Shown piece by piece: positions 26,939-36,000 of a stretch of 53,844 nt of DNA. The DNA is taken from contig JAEYTL010000035.1 of assembly GCA_023434025.1 (NCBI GenBank), positions 1-53,844 of the forward strand, read 5' to 3'. The first letter of the stretch is position 1. Every line of letters starts with the position of its first letter. The stretch comes from Bacteroidota bacterium. Its GTDB lineage: Bacteria > Bacteroidota > Bacteroidia > Flavobacteriales > Flavobacteriaceae. The notes beneath the pieces are model-generated. The model was not told the DNA's origin. It ran no database searches and saw only the letters and a list, made by a program, of their open reading frames with translations. A program made the position numbers and the translations under genes.

Positions 26939-27422
26939 AACGCTTGTTTATATAATGCAACAACTCATTGGTAATATCTTTGGTTTCCTCATGATAAACA
27001 ACATCACCATTATTCTCAAAACCTAAAATTAACTTGTATTTATTATTCTTGGAATAGTCTTTTGAGTACGACCTGATTCTTTTCCAAATTTTGAGTACTT
27101 CCTGCTCCCGATAAGTTCCATTTATCCGCTCAATTTCATCACTCAATAATTTTAGTTTTTGCTCAGCGTCAATCTTAATATGTATATTTTGAACAGTCGA
27201 ATAAACATAACTAAGGCTATCGTATTTTATCTTTAATTCATTATTCAGAATATTGATTTGATTTTTAATCTCCTTTGTCATTTTGAATTCATTAAAAATC
27301 CTTTCTTTATCAATCACTGCATAATTTTCAGATTGCTTTTCTTTTTTAAAAAAAAGAAAGCCTAAAAAGATAATTAATAAAAAGTTTATAAGAGACAGAA
27401 CAAGAATTTTGGAAAACTTCAT
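26922..27422 (-). CDS. OmpH/Skp-like membrane-anchored periplasmic chaperone
   Basis: 166 residues. Residues 5-25 are a hydrophobic signal/anchor (I-L-V-L-S-L-I-N-F-L-L-I-I-F-L-G-F-L-F-F). The following Y-A-V-I-D-K-E-R-I-F-N-E-F-K-M-T-K-E matches the start of OmpH/Skp proteins (V-D-x-x-x-x-F-x-E-x), and the middle 60 residues are charged heptad-like coiled coil. Skp holds unfolded outer-membrane and secreted proteins in the periplasm. It is the first gene of the operon, so it may act as a dedicated holdase for the very long proteins encoded downstream; that link is inferred. Confidence 0.65.
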   Translation of the reverse strand: MKFSKILVLSLINFLLIIFLGFLFFKKEKQSENYAVIDKERIFNEFKMTKEIKNQINILNNELKIKYDSLSYVYSTVQNIHIKIDAEQKLKLLSDEIERINGTYREQEVLKIWKRIRSYSKDYSKNNKYKLILGFENNGDVVYHEETKDITNELLHYINKRYEGIQ

Positions 27423-27521
27423 TAATAGTATTTTTCGTGCGATGTTACGAATGTAAGGATTTGATTTTAATATATTATTAATTTTTTATGTTAAAATTAT
27501 GTTAATTTTAACTTTTTCTTA

Positions 27522-27548
27522 CAAAAATAAAAGCAGTAATAGCACAAA
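27522..27548 (-). promoter_or_regulatory. Candidate promoter of the 27-kb toxin operon
   Basis: On the minus strand a perfect Bacteroidota -7 box TATTTTTG lies at 27529-27522 and a TTTG -33 box at 27548-27545. The 15-base spacer is shorter than the usual 17-23, so this is tentative. The leader to the first ATG would be about 95 bases and very AT-rich. Confidence 0.35.
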
Positions 27549-27617
27549 AAGCATATCCCAACCTACTAAATCAAGTAAAAAGCAGAAATAAAAACTAAAC
27601 GTAAATAGAACAATTGG

Positions 27618-28625
27618 CTATTTATACTTTGCCATAAACTCTTCTGCCTTTTCCACCATTTTCAGGCTACCGCAAAAGAAAGGCACCCGCTGGTGTAATT
27701 CCGTGGGTTGGATTTCCATAATTCGATTGTAGCCGTCTGAAGCTTTTCCGCCGGATTGTTCCGCTAAGAAAGCCATGGGATTACACTCGTATAACAAACG
27801 AAGCTTACCGTTCTGGGCTTTGGAACTGGTTGGATAAATATAAATTCCACCTTTAATCATATTACGGTGAAAATCGGAAACCAGACTTCCGATGTAGCGG
27901 GATGTGTAAGGCCGGTCATCTTCTTCCAGCTGGCAATATTTTAAATAATCCTTTACCCCTTGCGGAAAATGAACATAGTTGCCCTCGTTAATGGAATAGA
28001 TTTTCCCGGTTTCGGCATACGTCATATTCGGATGCGAAAGATAAAATGTCCCGATCGCCGGATTTAACGTAAATCCGTTTACACCGTGACCTGTGGTATA
28101 AACCAACATGGTTGATGTTCCGTAAATCACATAGCCTGCCGCTACCTGATTTATACCCGGTTGCAGAAAATCCTCCAGCGTTACCGGAGTACCTACCGGC
28201 GTTTTGCGACGGAAAACGGAAAAAATAGTTCCTACCGAAACGTTTACATCAATGTTAGATGAGCCATCAAGCGGATCCATCAGCACCACATATTTGTTGT
28301 TATGTGAATTGTCACTTCCGGCAACAGTAATGAAATCATCATTTTCTTCGGAAGCAATGCCACACACGATTTCACGGTTAATAAGAGTCTGAATAAAAAC
28401 TTCGTTGGCATAAACATCTAACTTTTGCTGGTCCTCACCTTGGATATTCTGCTCTCCGGCCGCTCCTACGATATCAACCAACCCGGCTTTGTTCACCTTG
28501 TAGTTTACAACCTTTGCCGCTAAACGGATGGAGTTGATGATGCGTGATAATTCTCCGGTAGAGTATTGAAATTCTTCTTGCTTTTCGATGATGAACTCAC
28601 CTAATGTTTTGTTTCTTTCTTCCAT
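27618..28625 (-). CDS. fbp: Fructose-1,6-bisphosphatase, class I
   Basis: 335 residues, the normal size for class I FBPase. It removes the 1-phosphate from fructose-1,6-bisphosphate in gluconeogenesis. The metal and substrate motif D-P-L-D-G-S-S-N-I-D-V-N (residues near 120-132) is intact, as are S-V-G-T-I-F-S-V-F, Y-G-T-S-T-M-L-V-Y and the late G-G-I-Y-I-Y-P segment. I chose ATG at 28625 (M-E-E-R-N-K-T-L-G-E-F) because upstream codons back to 28658 encode an uncharacteristic extension. It is a stand-alone gene, divergent from the acetyltransferase gene. Confidence 0.95.
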   Translation of the reverse strand: MEERNKTLGEFIIEKQEEFQYSTGELSRIINSIRLAAKVVNYKVNKAGLVDIVGAAGEQNIQGEDQQKLDVYANEVFIQTLINREIVCGIASEENDDFITVAGSDNSHNNKYVVLMDPLDGSSNIDVNVSVGTIFSVFRRKTPVGTPVTLEDFLQPGINQVAAGYVIYGTSTMLVYTTGHGVNGFTLNPAIGTFYLSHPNMTYAETGKIYSINEGNYVHFPQGVKDYLKYCQLEEDDRPYTSRYIGSLVSDFHRNMIKGGIYIYPTSSKAQNGKLRLLYECNPMAFLAEQSGGKASDGYNRIMEIQPTELHQRVPFFCGSLKMVEKAEEFMAKYK

Positions 28626-28694
28626 TACGCAAACGATGTAGTTGTGATTGTGGCACAAATATCGAAATTTTTGTGATACAAATGAGATTATTAT

Positions 28695-28722
28695 TTTGTT
28701 ATGTTAAAGAATTGTATTTTTG
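28695..28722 (+). promoter_or_regulatory. Candidate promoter for the GNAT/aspartate kinase genes
   Basis: A perfect TAnnTTTG box (TATTTTTG) lies at 28715-28722, with TTTG at 28695-28698 and a spacer of 16 bases. Transcription would begin near 28729, giving a leader of about 125 bases that contains the REP-like palindrome. Confidence 0.5.
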
Positions 28723-28749
28723 TGCACATTTTATAACCCTGACAACAGC

Positions 28750-28835
28750 GAAAAGCCCGCAGCAGCAAAGCTTTAAAATACTTAAAGCGGCAAAGCGATC
28801 AATCCCGACAGCTATCGGGATGCAGCGAACGGCAG
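28750..28835. repeat. REP-like palindromic element of flavobacterial type
   Basis: The core ATCCCGACAGCTATCGGGAT (28802-28821) is a near-perfect palindrome with ATCCCGA arms and a central AGCT. It is embedded in a GC-richer stretch with 'gcgaaaagcccgcagc' before it and 'tgcagcgaacggcagg' after it. Elements built on CCCGA-TAGCTA-TCGGG are common between genes in Flavobacterium genomes. It lies in the presumed leader of the acetyltransferase gene. Confidence 0.6.
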
Positions 28836-28852
28836 GAATAACTACTTAAAAA

Positions 28853-29326
28853 ATGAATATCCGAAAGGGAAAAATAAGCGATATGTCTGCTGTTTTGGGT
28901 CTGATTCAGGAACTTGCTGTTTTTGAAAAAGAACCCGATGCGGTGGTCCTAACGGTTGCCGATCTGGAACGTGACGGTTTTGGGGAAAATCCGCTGTTTC
29001 ACACGTTTGTGGCGGAAGTGAATGGTGAAATTATGGGTATGGCACTGTATTATTACCGGTATTCAACCTGGAAAGGCAAAACGATTCATTTGGAAGATTT
29101 GATCGTCAAAGAAGCTTATCGAGGCACCGGAACCGGACTGGCACTTTATACCGAGATTATGAAACAAGGCAAAAAAGAAGGTGTACGACGCATTGAATGG
29201 AATGTACTTGACTGGAACGAACATGCCATTCGGTTTTATGAAAAATCGGGTGCGAAACTACTGGATGATTGGCGGGTAGTGCAGATGGATGAAGATGGGA
29301 TTAAACGATTTTTGATTGAAGAATAA
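28853..29326 (+). CDS. GNAT-family N-acetyltransferase
   Basis: 157 residues. The GNAT acetyl-CoA site appears as I-H-L-E-D-L-I-V-K-E-A-Y-R-G-T-G-T-G (residues about 82-99), followed by the conserved W-N-V-L-D-W-N-E-H-A-I-R-F-Y-E-K-S-G-A near 121-139. The overall look is that of diamine/polyamine N-acetyltransferases (SSAT-like), but the substrate cannot be fixed from sequence. The gene ends about 50 bases before the aspartate kinase gene and probably shares its transcript. Confidence 0.85.
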   Translation: MNIRKGKISDMSAVLGLIQELAVFEKEPDAVVLTVADLERDGFGENPLFHTFVAEVNGEIMGMALYYYRYSTWKGKTIHLEDLIVKEAYRGTGTGLALYTEIMKQGKKEGVRRIEWNVLDWNEHAIRFYEKSGAKLLDDWRVVQMDEDGIKRFLIEE

Positions 29327-29378
29327 CAATTTTGAAGTATAAATAATTGCCACATCGGCGAATTGACACATTACTAAA

Positions 29379-30632
29379 ATGAAAATATTCAAATTTGGAG
29401 GAGCATCCGTAAAAGATGCCGAGGGTGTAAAAAACGTATTATCGGTTTTGCAAAAAGTGGGATACGATGATGTTCTACTTGTGATTTCTGCAATGGGAAA
29501 AACCACGAATGCATTAGAAGTCGTGATTAAACACTATTTTGATAAGTCACCCGAATTGAATGCTTCAATTCAGGAGGTGCGAAAATACCACAACCAGATT
29601 TTGTTGGAATTGTTTGAAGACGACAAGCATCCTGTTTTTAAAGCTGTAAATCTTCATTTTGAAGAGTTGGATTATTTTTTGAGCCACAATAAATCGCCCA
29701 ATTACAGCTTTGTATATGATCAGGTAGTGAGTTATGGAGAAATTATTTCAACCATTATTGTGAATCATTACTTTAATTACAGCGGACTAAAAAACAACTG
29801 GCTGGATGTCCGCCAATTCATTAAAACCGATGCCACATATCGCGATGCTGTTGTAGATTGGGAGCAAACCCAAAAGTTGATTTCGAAAAATGTAAAGAAA
29901 AAAACCCTGAACATTACACAAGGCTTTTTAGGTTCGGATGAAAATAATTTTACTACCACTTTGGGACGGGAAGGTTCCGATTATACGGCAGCTATTTTTG
30001 CATATTGTTTAAATGCAGAAAGCGTCACCATCTGGAAAGATGTGCCGGGCGTATTAAATGCTGATCCGAGGTATTTTGAAAATGCGATTTTGTTGAATCA
30101 GATTTCGTACCGCGAAGCCATCGAACTCGCATTTTACGGAGCTTCGGTCATTCACCCGAAAACCTTGCAACCTTTGCAAAGAAAGGAAATTCCGTTGTTT
30201 GTAAAGTCATTTGTAAACCCACTTCTACCAGGCACACGTGTGTACAAAGGTGCCGATTTAGAACCACAGACATCCTGTTTTATTGTTAAGAAAAACCAGT
30301 TGCTGATCTCACTTTCTTCCATTGATTTTTCATTTATTATGGAGGAAAATATCAGCGAGATTTTTGCCTTATTTCACCAATATAAAATAAAAGTAAGCTT
30401 AATTCAGAATACCGCCATTAGTTTTTCAGTGTGTATAGAGGATAAATTTGGCAACTTTCCGGAGTTGAAAACCATTTTATCTAAAAAATTCAAAGTGTCA
30501 TACAACGAAAATGTTTCCCTTTACACCATTCGCCATTTTACAGAGAAAGCGGCAAAAATGGTGGAAGAAAACAAAACGGTATTAGTGAAACAGATTAGCA
30601 GAGAGACATTGCAGGTGGTGACGAGAGATTAA
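29379..30632 (+). CDS. Aspartate kinase (monofunctional)
   Basis: 417 residues. It phosphorylates aspartate as the first step to lysine, threonine, methionine and diaminopimelate. The N-terminal K-F-G-G-A-S-V-K-D has Ala where many kinases have Thr (KFGGTSV). V-I-S-A-M-G-K-T-T-N, T-L-G-R-E-G-S-D-Y-T-A-A and W-K-D-V-P-G-V-L-N-A-D-P-R are all present. After about residue 305 there is a regulatory ACT-like region (F-I-M-E-E-N-I-S-E-I-F-A-L-F-H-Q-Y-K-I). The next enzyme of the pathway, asd, is 21 kb away in the same window. Confidence 0.92.
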   Translation: MKIFKFGGASVKDAEGVKNVLSVLQKVGYDDVLLVISAMGKTTNALEVVIKHYFDKSPELNASIQEVRKYHNQILLELFEDDKHPVFKAVNLHFEELDYFLSHNKSPNYSFVYDQVVSYGEIISTIIVNHYFNYSGLKNNWLDVRQFIKTDATYRDAVVDWEQTQKLISKNVKKKTLNITQGFLGSDENNFTTTLGREGSDYTAAIFAYCLNAESVTIWKDVPGVLNADPRYFENAILLNQISYREAIELAFYGASVIHPKTLQPLQRKEIPLFVKSFVNPLLPGTRVYKGADLEPQTSCFIVKKNQLLISLSSIDFSFIMEENISEIFALFHQYKIKVSLIQNTAISFSVCIEDKFGNFPELKTILSKKFKVSYNENVSLYTIRHFTEKAAKMVEENKTVLVKQISRETLQVVTRD

Positions 30633-30742
30633 TTTTGTTTAGGTTTCGCTTCGTTCTGTTCTACTTCACCTTGAGTCAGGTTGTATATTATATCTAAAAC
30701 ATTTTCCTTCGTCTAATTAAACGGTTGTCTGTCTATTTATTC

Positions 30743-30773
30743 TTTATAAAATGAGTAATGCCGGTTAACTTTG
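30743..30773 (+). promoter_or_regulatory. Promoter of the beta-roll surface protein gene
   Basis: A perfect -7 box TAACTTTG at 30766-30773 is preceded at the ideal 19-base spacing by TTTA (30743-30746) as the -33 box. Transcription would start about 12 bases before the ATG at 30792. Confidence 0.6.
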
Positions 30774-30791
30774 TTCAAAAAGTTAAACCTT

Positions 30792-32585
30792 ATGAAAAAC
30801 ATTTTCCTCTTTTTATTAATGCCGTGTATTGGATTATCACAGGTAGGGATAAATACAACGGATCCTCAAGCTCAGTTACATGTAAGGTCAACTAATCAGG
30901 CGACTCCTGCTCCTACAGATGGAATATTAATTCCTAAAATAGATGCTTTTCCCATCATTAATCCTTCTATTGATCAGGATGCTATGCTTGTTTATCTTAC
31001 TACAACTGTGGGAAACAATCTTCCGGGCTTTTATTATTGGTCAGGAAACTTAAATGAATGGCAACTTTTGGCTGGTAAAGCCGGATGGTCCTTAACAGGT
31101 GACGCTGCGACAGACCCGACGGAGCATTTTATAGGCACAACCGACGATGTTCCCTTAAACTTTCGAATCAATGATATTCCATCCGGAAAAATTGAGCGGG
31201 AAATTGGTGGGTCTTATTTAGGTTTTGAGTCAGGATTACTGAATACTGAAGGCTTCTACAATACAGCCATAGGGTATCGTTCCTTAAAAAACAACACCGC
31301 CAATTACAATACTGCTGTAGGTGGTGGTTCGCTACGGGAAAACACAACAGGAACCAGAAATGTTGGGGTGGGTTATCAAGCGTTAATTAATAATCTAACC
31401 GGGACTAACAATACTGCTTTGGGGGTATTAAGTTTAATGGCTAACACCTCTGGTTACGGTAATACCGCCATTGGAGATTCTTGTTTAGCTCTCAACACTA
31501 CCGGAATCCGCAATGTAGGGATGGGCTTGTCTTCTTTACAGAATAATACTGAAGGTTGGGAAAATGTAGGGATTGGTTGGGCGGCATTGTACGCTAATAG
31601 TACGGGGTCATATAATGTTGGGATTGGTAGTCTTTGTCTAAATAGTAATACAACCGGATACCGTAATGTTGGAATGGGATATGGTTCTCTTAATTACAAT
31701 TCAACCGGATTTAATAATGTTGGTATAGGAACATATTCCTTACTGGCAAATACAACAGGTTCAAACAACACTGCATTAGGCGATAGTTCGTTATATAACA
31801 ATAGTACTGGTATCCGTAATGTCGGTGTAGGTTTTTCAGCCTTGGAACGGAATACATACGGGTTTAACAACACTGCTTTGGGCAGCTTTGCATTATATTT
31901 AAATACTTCTGCTTACTATAATGTGGGGTTGGGAGCTTATTCTCTTTATAATAACTCAACCGGAATAGGAAATGTAGCTACAGGACATTCTGCCTTGTCT
32001 AATATTCTTGCCGGAAATTATAATACTGCAATGGGTAACTTTGCCGCCACGAATATATTCTCTTCTGTTAATAATGTTACTTGTATTGGTTATAATGCCG
32101 GTTATGCTACCACCGTAAACAATCATGTTAACATTGGTAATGGATCTGTAACTTGGATTGGTGGTCAGACCAATTGGGGAACTTACAGTGATGCCCGAAC
32201 GAAAGATCATGTGCAGGAAGATGTAAAGGGTTTGGCATTTATCAGCAAATTACGTCCGGTTACCTATAACTTTAACTATGATAAAGAATATGAGTTGCTC
32301 AATAAAGGCATGAAAGACACGACTGCTTTCTGGGAAGGTAAATATGATATTGAAAAAATACGCTTTTCGGGATTTATTGCTCAAGAGGCAGAAGCTGCTG
32401 CTCAAGCAAGCGGATATGCTTTTAGCGGTATTGTACCACCACCTAACGGAGAAGGGGCTTATACACTGCGTTATGCCGAGTTTGTTGTGCCCCTGGTAAA
32501 GGCTGTGCAGGAGCAGCAAACGCAAATTGAAGAATTAAAAACCTTGGTAAAGGAACTGAAGGCAATAATAACGAAAGAGGATTAA
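30792..32585 (+). CDS. Secreted beta-roll fibre protein with S74 intramolecular chaperone tail
   Basis: 597 residues from the ATG at 30792 (M-K-N-I-F-L-F), chosen because it opens the signal peptide; a TTG at 30771 would add seven residues. After the signal comes Q-V-G-I-N-T-T-D-P-Q-A-Q-L-H-V, the usual head of Bacteroidota fibre proteins. Residues about 156-430 are some 16 copies of a 17-residue repeat of the form N-T-A/V-G-x-G-x-x-S-L-x-x-N-T-T-G-x, like YadA-type head beta-rolls. The C-terminus has Y-S-D-A-R-T-K-D-H-V, the start of a peptidase S74 chaperone that trimerises and then cleaves itself off phage tail fibres, followed by a coiled coil. Likely a trimeric surface fibre; the ligand is unknown. 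Confidence 0.85.
   Translation: MKNIFLFLLMPCIGLSQVGINTTDPQAQLHVRSTNQATPAPTDGILIPKIDAFPIINPSIDQDAMLVYLTTTVGNNLPGFYYWSGNLNEWQLLAGKAGWSLTGDAATDPTEHFIGTTDDVPLNFRINDIPSGKIEREIGGSYLGFESGLLNTEGFYNTAIGYRSLKNNTANYNTAVGGGSLRENTTGTRNVGVGYQALINNLTGTNNTALGVLSLMANTSGYGNTAIGDSCLALNTTGIRNVGMGLSSLQNNTEGWENVGIGWAALYANSTGSYNVGIGSLCLNSNTTGYRNVGMGYGSLNYNSTGFNNVGIGTYSLLANTTGSNNTALGDSSLYNNSTGIRNVGVGFSALERNTYGFNNTALGSFALYLNTSAYYNVGLGAYSLYNNSTGIGNVATGHSALSNILAGNYNTAMGNFAATNIFSSVNNVTCIGYNAGYATTVNNHVNIGNGSVTWIGGQTNWGTYSDARTKDHVQEDVKGLAFISKLRPVTYNFNYDKEYELLNKGMKDTTAFWEGKYDIEKIRFSGFIAQEAEAAAQASGYAFSGIVPPPNGEGAYTLRYAEFVVPLVKAVQEQQTQIEELKTLVKELKAIITKED
31259..32080 (+). repeat. ~51-bp tandem coding repeats (17-residue beta-roll units)
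   Basis: About sixteen units, each starting N-T-A-x-G or N-V-G-x-G and ending near N-T-T-G-x-x. The units are diverged in DNA but keep phase through the whole block. NTA-type and NVG-type units tend to come in alternation, which may mark two faces of the fibre. Confidence 0.85.
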
Positions 32586-32731
32586 ATCACTTTGCTTTCA
32601 AGTTCTCTGCTTTACTATTTCAACTAAGGCAACGTGAACTAAAGGGAAACGCAATCTGTAAAAGTTAACAAATGTTGAAATCTTTGACTTATCTTGTGAC
32701 TATTTTATATATACATATCATATAGTTTTAA

Positions 32732-32916
32732 ACCCGTAGTGCATTATTAGTTCGCCACAGATGTACAGATTTAATCGAATGCAAAACATTCGATATCCGT
32801 GTAATTTGTACTTAATTTTTTAAATTATTTTTGATTTCGTATCTGTGAATCTGTGGCTAAAAAATAATTGACTGTGAAACAATGCATTAAATTTTTAATG
32901 ATGATGCACTACGGGT
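32732..32916. repeat. MITE-like nested inverted-repeat element
   Basis: The outer arms ACCCGTAGTGCAT (32732-32744) and ATGCACTACGGGT (32904-32916) are perfect 13-bp inverted repeats about 185 bp apart end to end. Inside lie a second pair, GCCACAGAT (32754-32762) and ATCTGTGGC (32849-32857), and a third hairpin, ATCGAATG/CATTCGAT (32774-32781 and 32787-32794). Phrases of the CACAGATT type recur in intergenic repeats of Bacteroidota. There is no ORF, so any mobility would need a transposase in trans. Confidence 0.65.
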
Positions 32917-33043
32917 GTTTTAAGTTCAATTCAATTGTTCGAAAACAAAAAATGATGATGACTGGTAAAAGATTAGTCCATCATATAGATTATGTCATTT
33001 AAAGTTCTTTTTTCAACACATATTTTTAACCCCTAAAAAATAC

Positions 33044-33051
33044 TACTTTTG
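33044..33051 (+). promoter_or_regulatory. -7 box for the outer-membrane barrel gene
   Basis: TACTTTTG matches TAnnTTTG exactly and lies 22 bases before the ATG at 33074. The upstream region is T-rich (TATTTTTAAC near 33021) but has no clean TTTG at 19 bases. Confidence 0.5.
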
Positions 33052-33073
33052 AGTTTTTGGAGTTAGTATAACT

Positions 33074-36000
33074 ATGTTGAAAAAAGGCTTTTTAGGGGTA
33101 TTGTTGCTCTTGGTTTCCGGGTTGTGGGCTCAGGAAAGCGAAACGCCTTATAAAAAGAAAAAAGTTACCGTTTCAACAGATACCATTTCGCTCGAAAAAG
33201 TGAGTATCAACAAGGCCTTTTTTAAACTACTGGATGGAAACGAAAATCCGGTTGATACAACTTTTTACACGGTCAACTTTCAAAAAGGAACCCTCGTTTT
33301 TAAAAATAATTTTCAATCCAACGACACGTTAATTGTCCGTTACCTTACTTTTCCCGAATTTTTAACCAAAACGTATCGCGTTTACGACGAAAGCAAAGTG
33401 GTCCCCAATGCCAGGGCAAACGGTCAGTTGTATTCGCTCTCCAAAGACCGGATCAACAATTTTAAACCGTTTGACGGACTTACTACTTCGGGAAGCATAA
33501 CCCGGGGCGTGACCATCGGCAACAACCAAAATGCCGTGGTCAATTCTAATTTAGATTTACAGATTGCCGGAAAATTATCGGATAAAGTGAGTTTACGGGC
33601 TTCGATTCAGGACAGCAATATTCCGTTACAAGAAGGCGGTTATTCACAAAAACTGGACGAATTTGATCAGATCTTCATCGAATTGTATTCCGACAAATGG
33701 AACATCCGTGCCGGTGATTTGTTTTTAGAAAACCGACAATCCCGTTTTTTGAATTTCAATAAAAAAGTACAGGGACTTTCCACTCAATTCCATTTGGGCG
33801 AAGAAGGCAATAAAACGACCCTTTTTGCATCAGCAGCCCTTGTTCGGGGTCAATATGCCAAAAGTACGTTTGTAGGCCAGGAAGGAAATCAGGGACCGTA
33901 TAAACTCCGGGGCAACAACGGCGAATTGTATGTATTGGTTATTTCCGGTTCCGAACGGGTTTTTGTGAATGGTATTCTTTTGCAACGGGGCGAAAACAAT
34001 CACTATACGATTGATTACAATGCCGGAGAGGTAACATTTACCTCACTCTTTCCCATTACATCTGAAATGCGGATCAGCATTGAGTACCAGTATTCTGACC
34101 GAAGTTTTACCCGATTTGTCACCTATGGCGGTGTAACCCATGAACGCGAAAAATGGAGCATTGGCGGATTTATTTATTCGGAAAATGACGTAAAAAACCA
34201 ACCGTTACAGCAAGATTTATCCGAAGAGCAAGTAGAAATCCTTAAAAATGCCGGAGACAACATCAACCTGATGAACGCTCCTTCGGCTTATGTAGATTCC
34301 TATTCCGAAAACAAAATCCTGTACCGTAAAACCTTGATTTCCGGTGTGGAAGTTTTTGAATTCTCGAACAATCCGGAAGAAGTGCTGTATAATGTCCGCT
34401 TCTCTTTAGTAGGTAATAACCAAGGAAATTACATCTTAGCCAACAACCAGGCCGTGGGTAGAATTTATCAATATGCAGAGCCTGTAAACGGAATTCCACA
34501 GGGAAATTATGAGCCGATTATTCGTTTGATTGCTCCGACCAAAATTCAAATCGCTACCGTGATGGGAAAATACAATCCATCCGACAAAACAGGTATTGAT
34601 TTTGAAATAGGAATGAGCAACAATGATTTGAATTTATTTTCTGATTTAGATAACGACGATAACCGGGGAGTTGCCGGACGACTGAATGCCCACCAACGAC
34701 TTTTAACCAAAAACTGGACCTTAGACGCCTTTGCCAATGTGCAGTTTGTACAAAAAGATTTCAGAACTATCGAACGGTTATTTACGATCGAATTTGATCG
34801 TGATTGGAACCTGACTTCTCCGACCGGAAATCAAAGTCTGGTTATTTCCGGATTGCGATGGAATCATCCTGAAAAAGGTTTTGCCACTTATCAATTGGAA
34901 AAATTGGATTTTTCGGATAATTTTTCGGGAATCCGGCACGTGTTAAACGGCCGGATCCGGCATAAAAACTGGACAATTTTCAATAACAGTAGTGTAATGA
35001 AAAGTGATGGTTCATTTGCCAATTCCACTTTTGCCCGAAGCGAAACCCAAGTCAAATATGACTGGAAAAAAAATTGGGTTGGCGGTTCACTTCGTTTAGA
35101 AGACAACAGCGAAAAAATAATCGCCACCAACACATTTTCACCGCTTAGTCAACGTTTTATGGAATATGGTGGTTTTGTAGGAAGAGGTGATTCCACGAAA
35201 GTTTTTATGGAGATTGGCTATTTGCATCGCGTGAACGATAGTTTGCAAAATGGTTTTGTGCAACGTGTGAACCGTTCGCATTCCTATTATCTAAAATCAA
35301 GGCTACTGCAAACCGAAAAAAGTGATTTAAGTGTTTTTATCAACTACCGAAACCTGCAATTTGAAAACGCTGCAAAAACTGACGAATCTTCGTTGAATTC
35401 ACGTATTTTATACAATGACCGGTTTTTTAAACAATTGCTTTTGCTCACTACTGCTTATGAAACAGCTTCGGGAACGCTGCCTCAGCAGGAATTTACCTAT
35501 TTGGAAGTAGAACCCGGTCAGGGGGTTTTTATGTGGAACGATTATAACGGCAACGGCATTCAGGAATTACAGGAGTTTGAAGTAGCTCCGTTTCCCGATC
35601 AGGCCAAATATGTACGGGTATTTTTACCCAATCAGGTATTTGTGAAAACCCATCAAAATAAGTTTTCGCTTTCGTTGACTTTGAATCCGTCAATATGGCA
35701 AAATGAAACCGGATTCAGAAAGTTCTTGTCTTATTTTTATAACCAGACCTCTTATTTAATCGACCGGAAAATTGAACGTAACTCAGGTAATTTCAACCTT
35801 AACCCGTTTGACCGTGATGAATCGGAATTATTGGGTTTGAATTCAAGTTTTATGAACAGTTTTTTTTACAACCGTGGAAAACAAAAACATTCGATCACTT
35901 ATACTATTTTGAACAGTAGAACCCGAAATTTATTATCGATTGGCTCTCAGGAAAACAGAAATCTGGCTCATCAGTTACAATATGCCCATTTGCTTAAAAA

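Larger units (their letters stand above)
32586..33073. other. Intergenic region (488 bp) holding a MITE-like element and a promoter
   Basis: No gene is visible here. The first 140 bases are AT-rich without clear structure. The middle contains the nested inverted-repeat element (32732-32916). The last 50 bases contain the -7 box for the outer-membrane protein gene. Confidence 0.7.

Noticed and set aside
28604..28849. 81-residue plus-strand ORF over the fbp start and the REP-like element
   Set aside because: It runs across the fbp 5' end, the GNAT promoter and the palindrome and has no protein-like pattern.
31259..32080. Possible CRISPR array because of regular repeats
   Set aside because: The repeats are about 51 bp, diverged, in frame and code for a beta-roll; there are no unique spacers.
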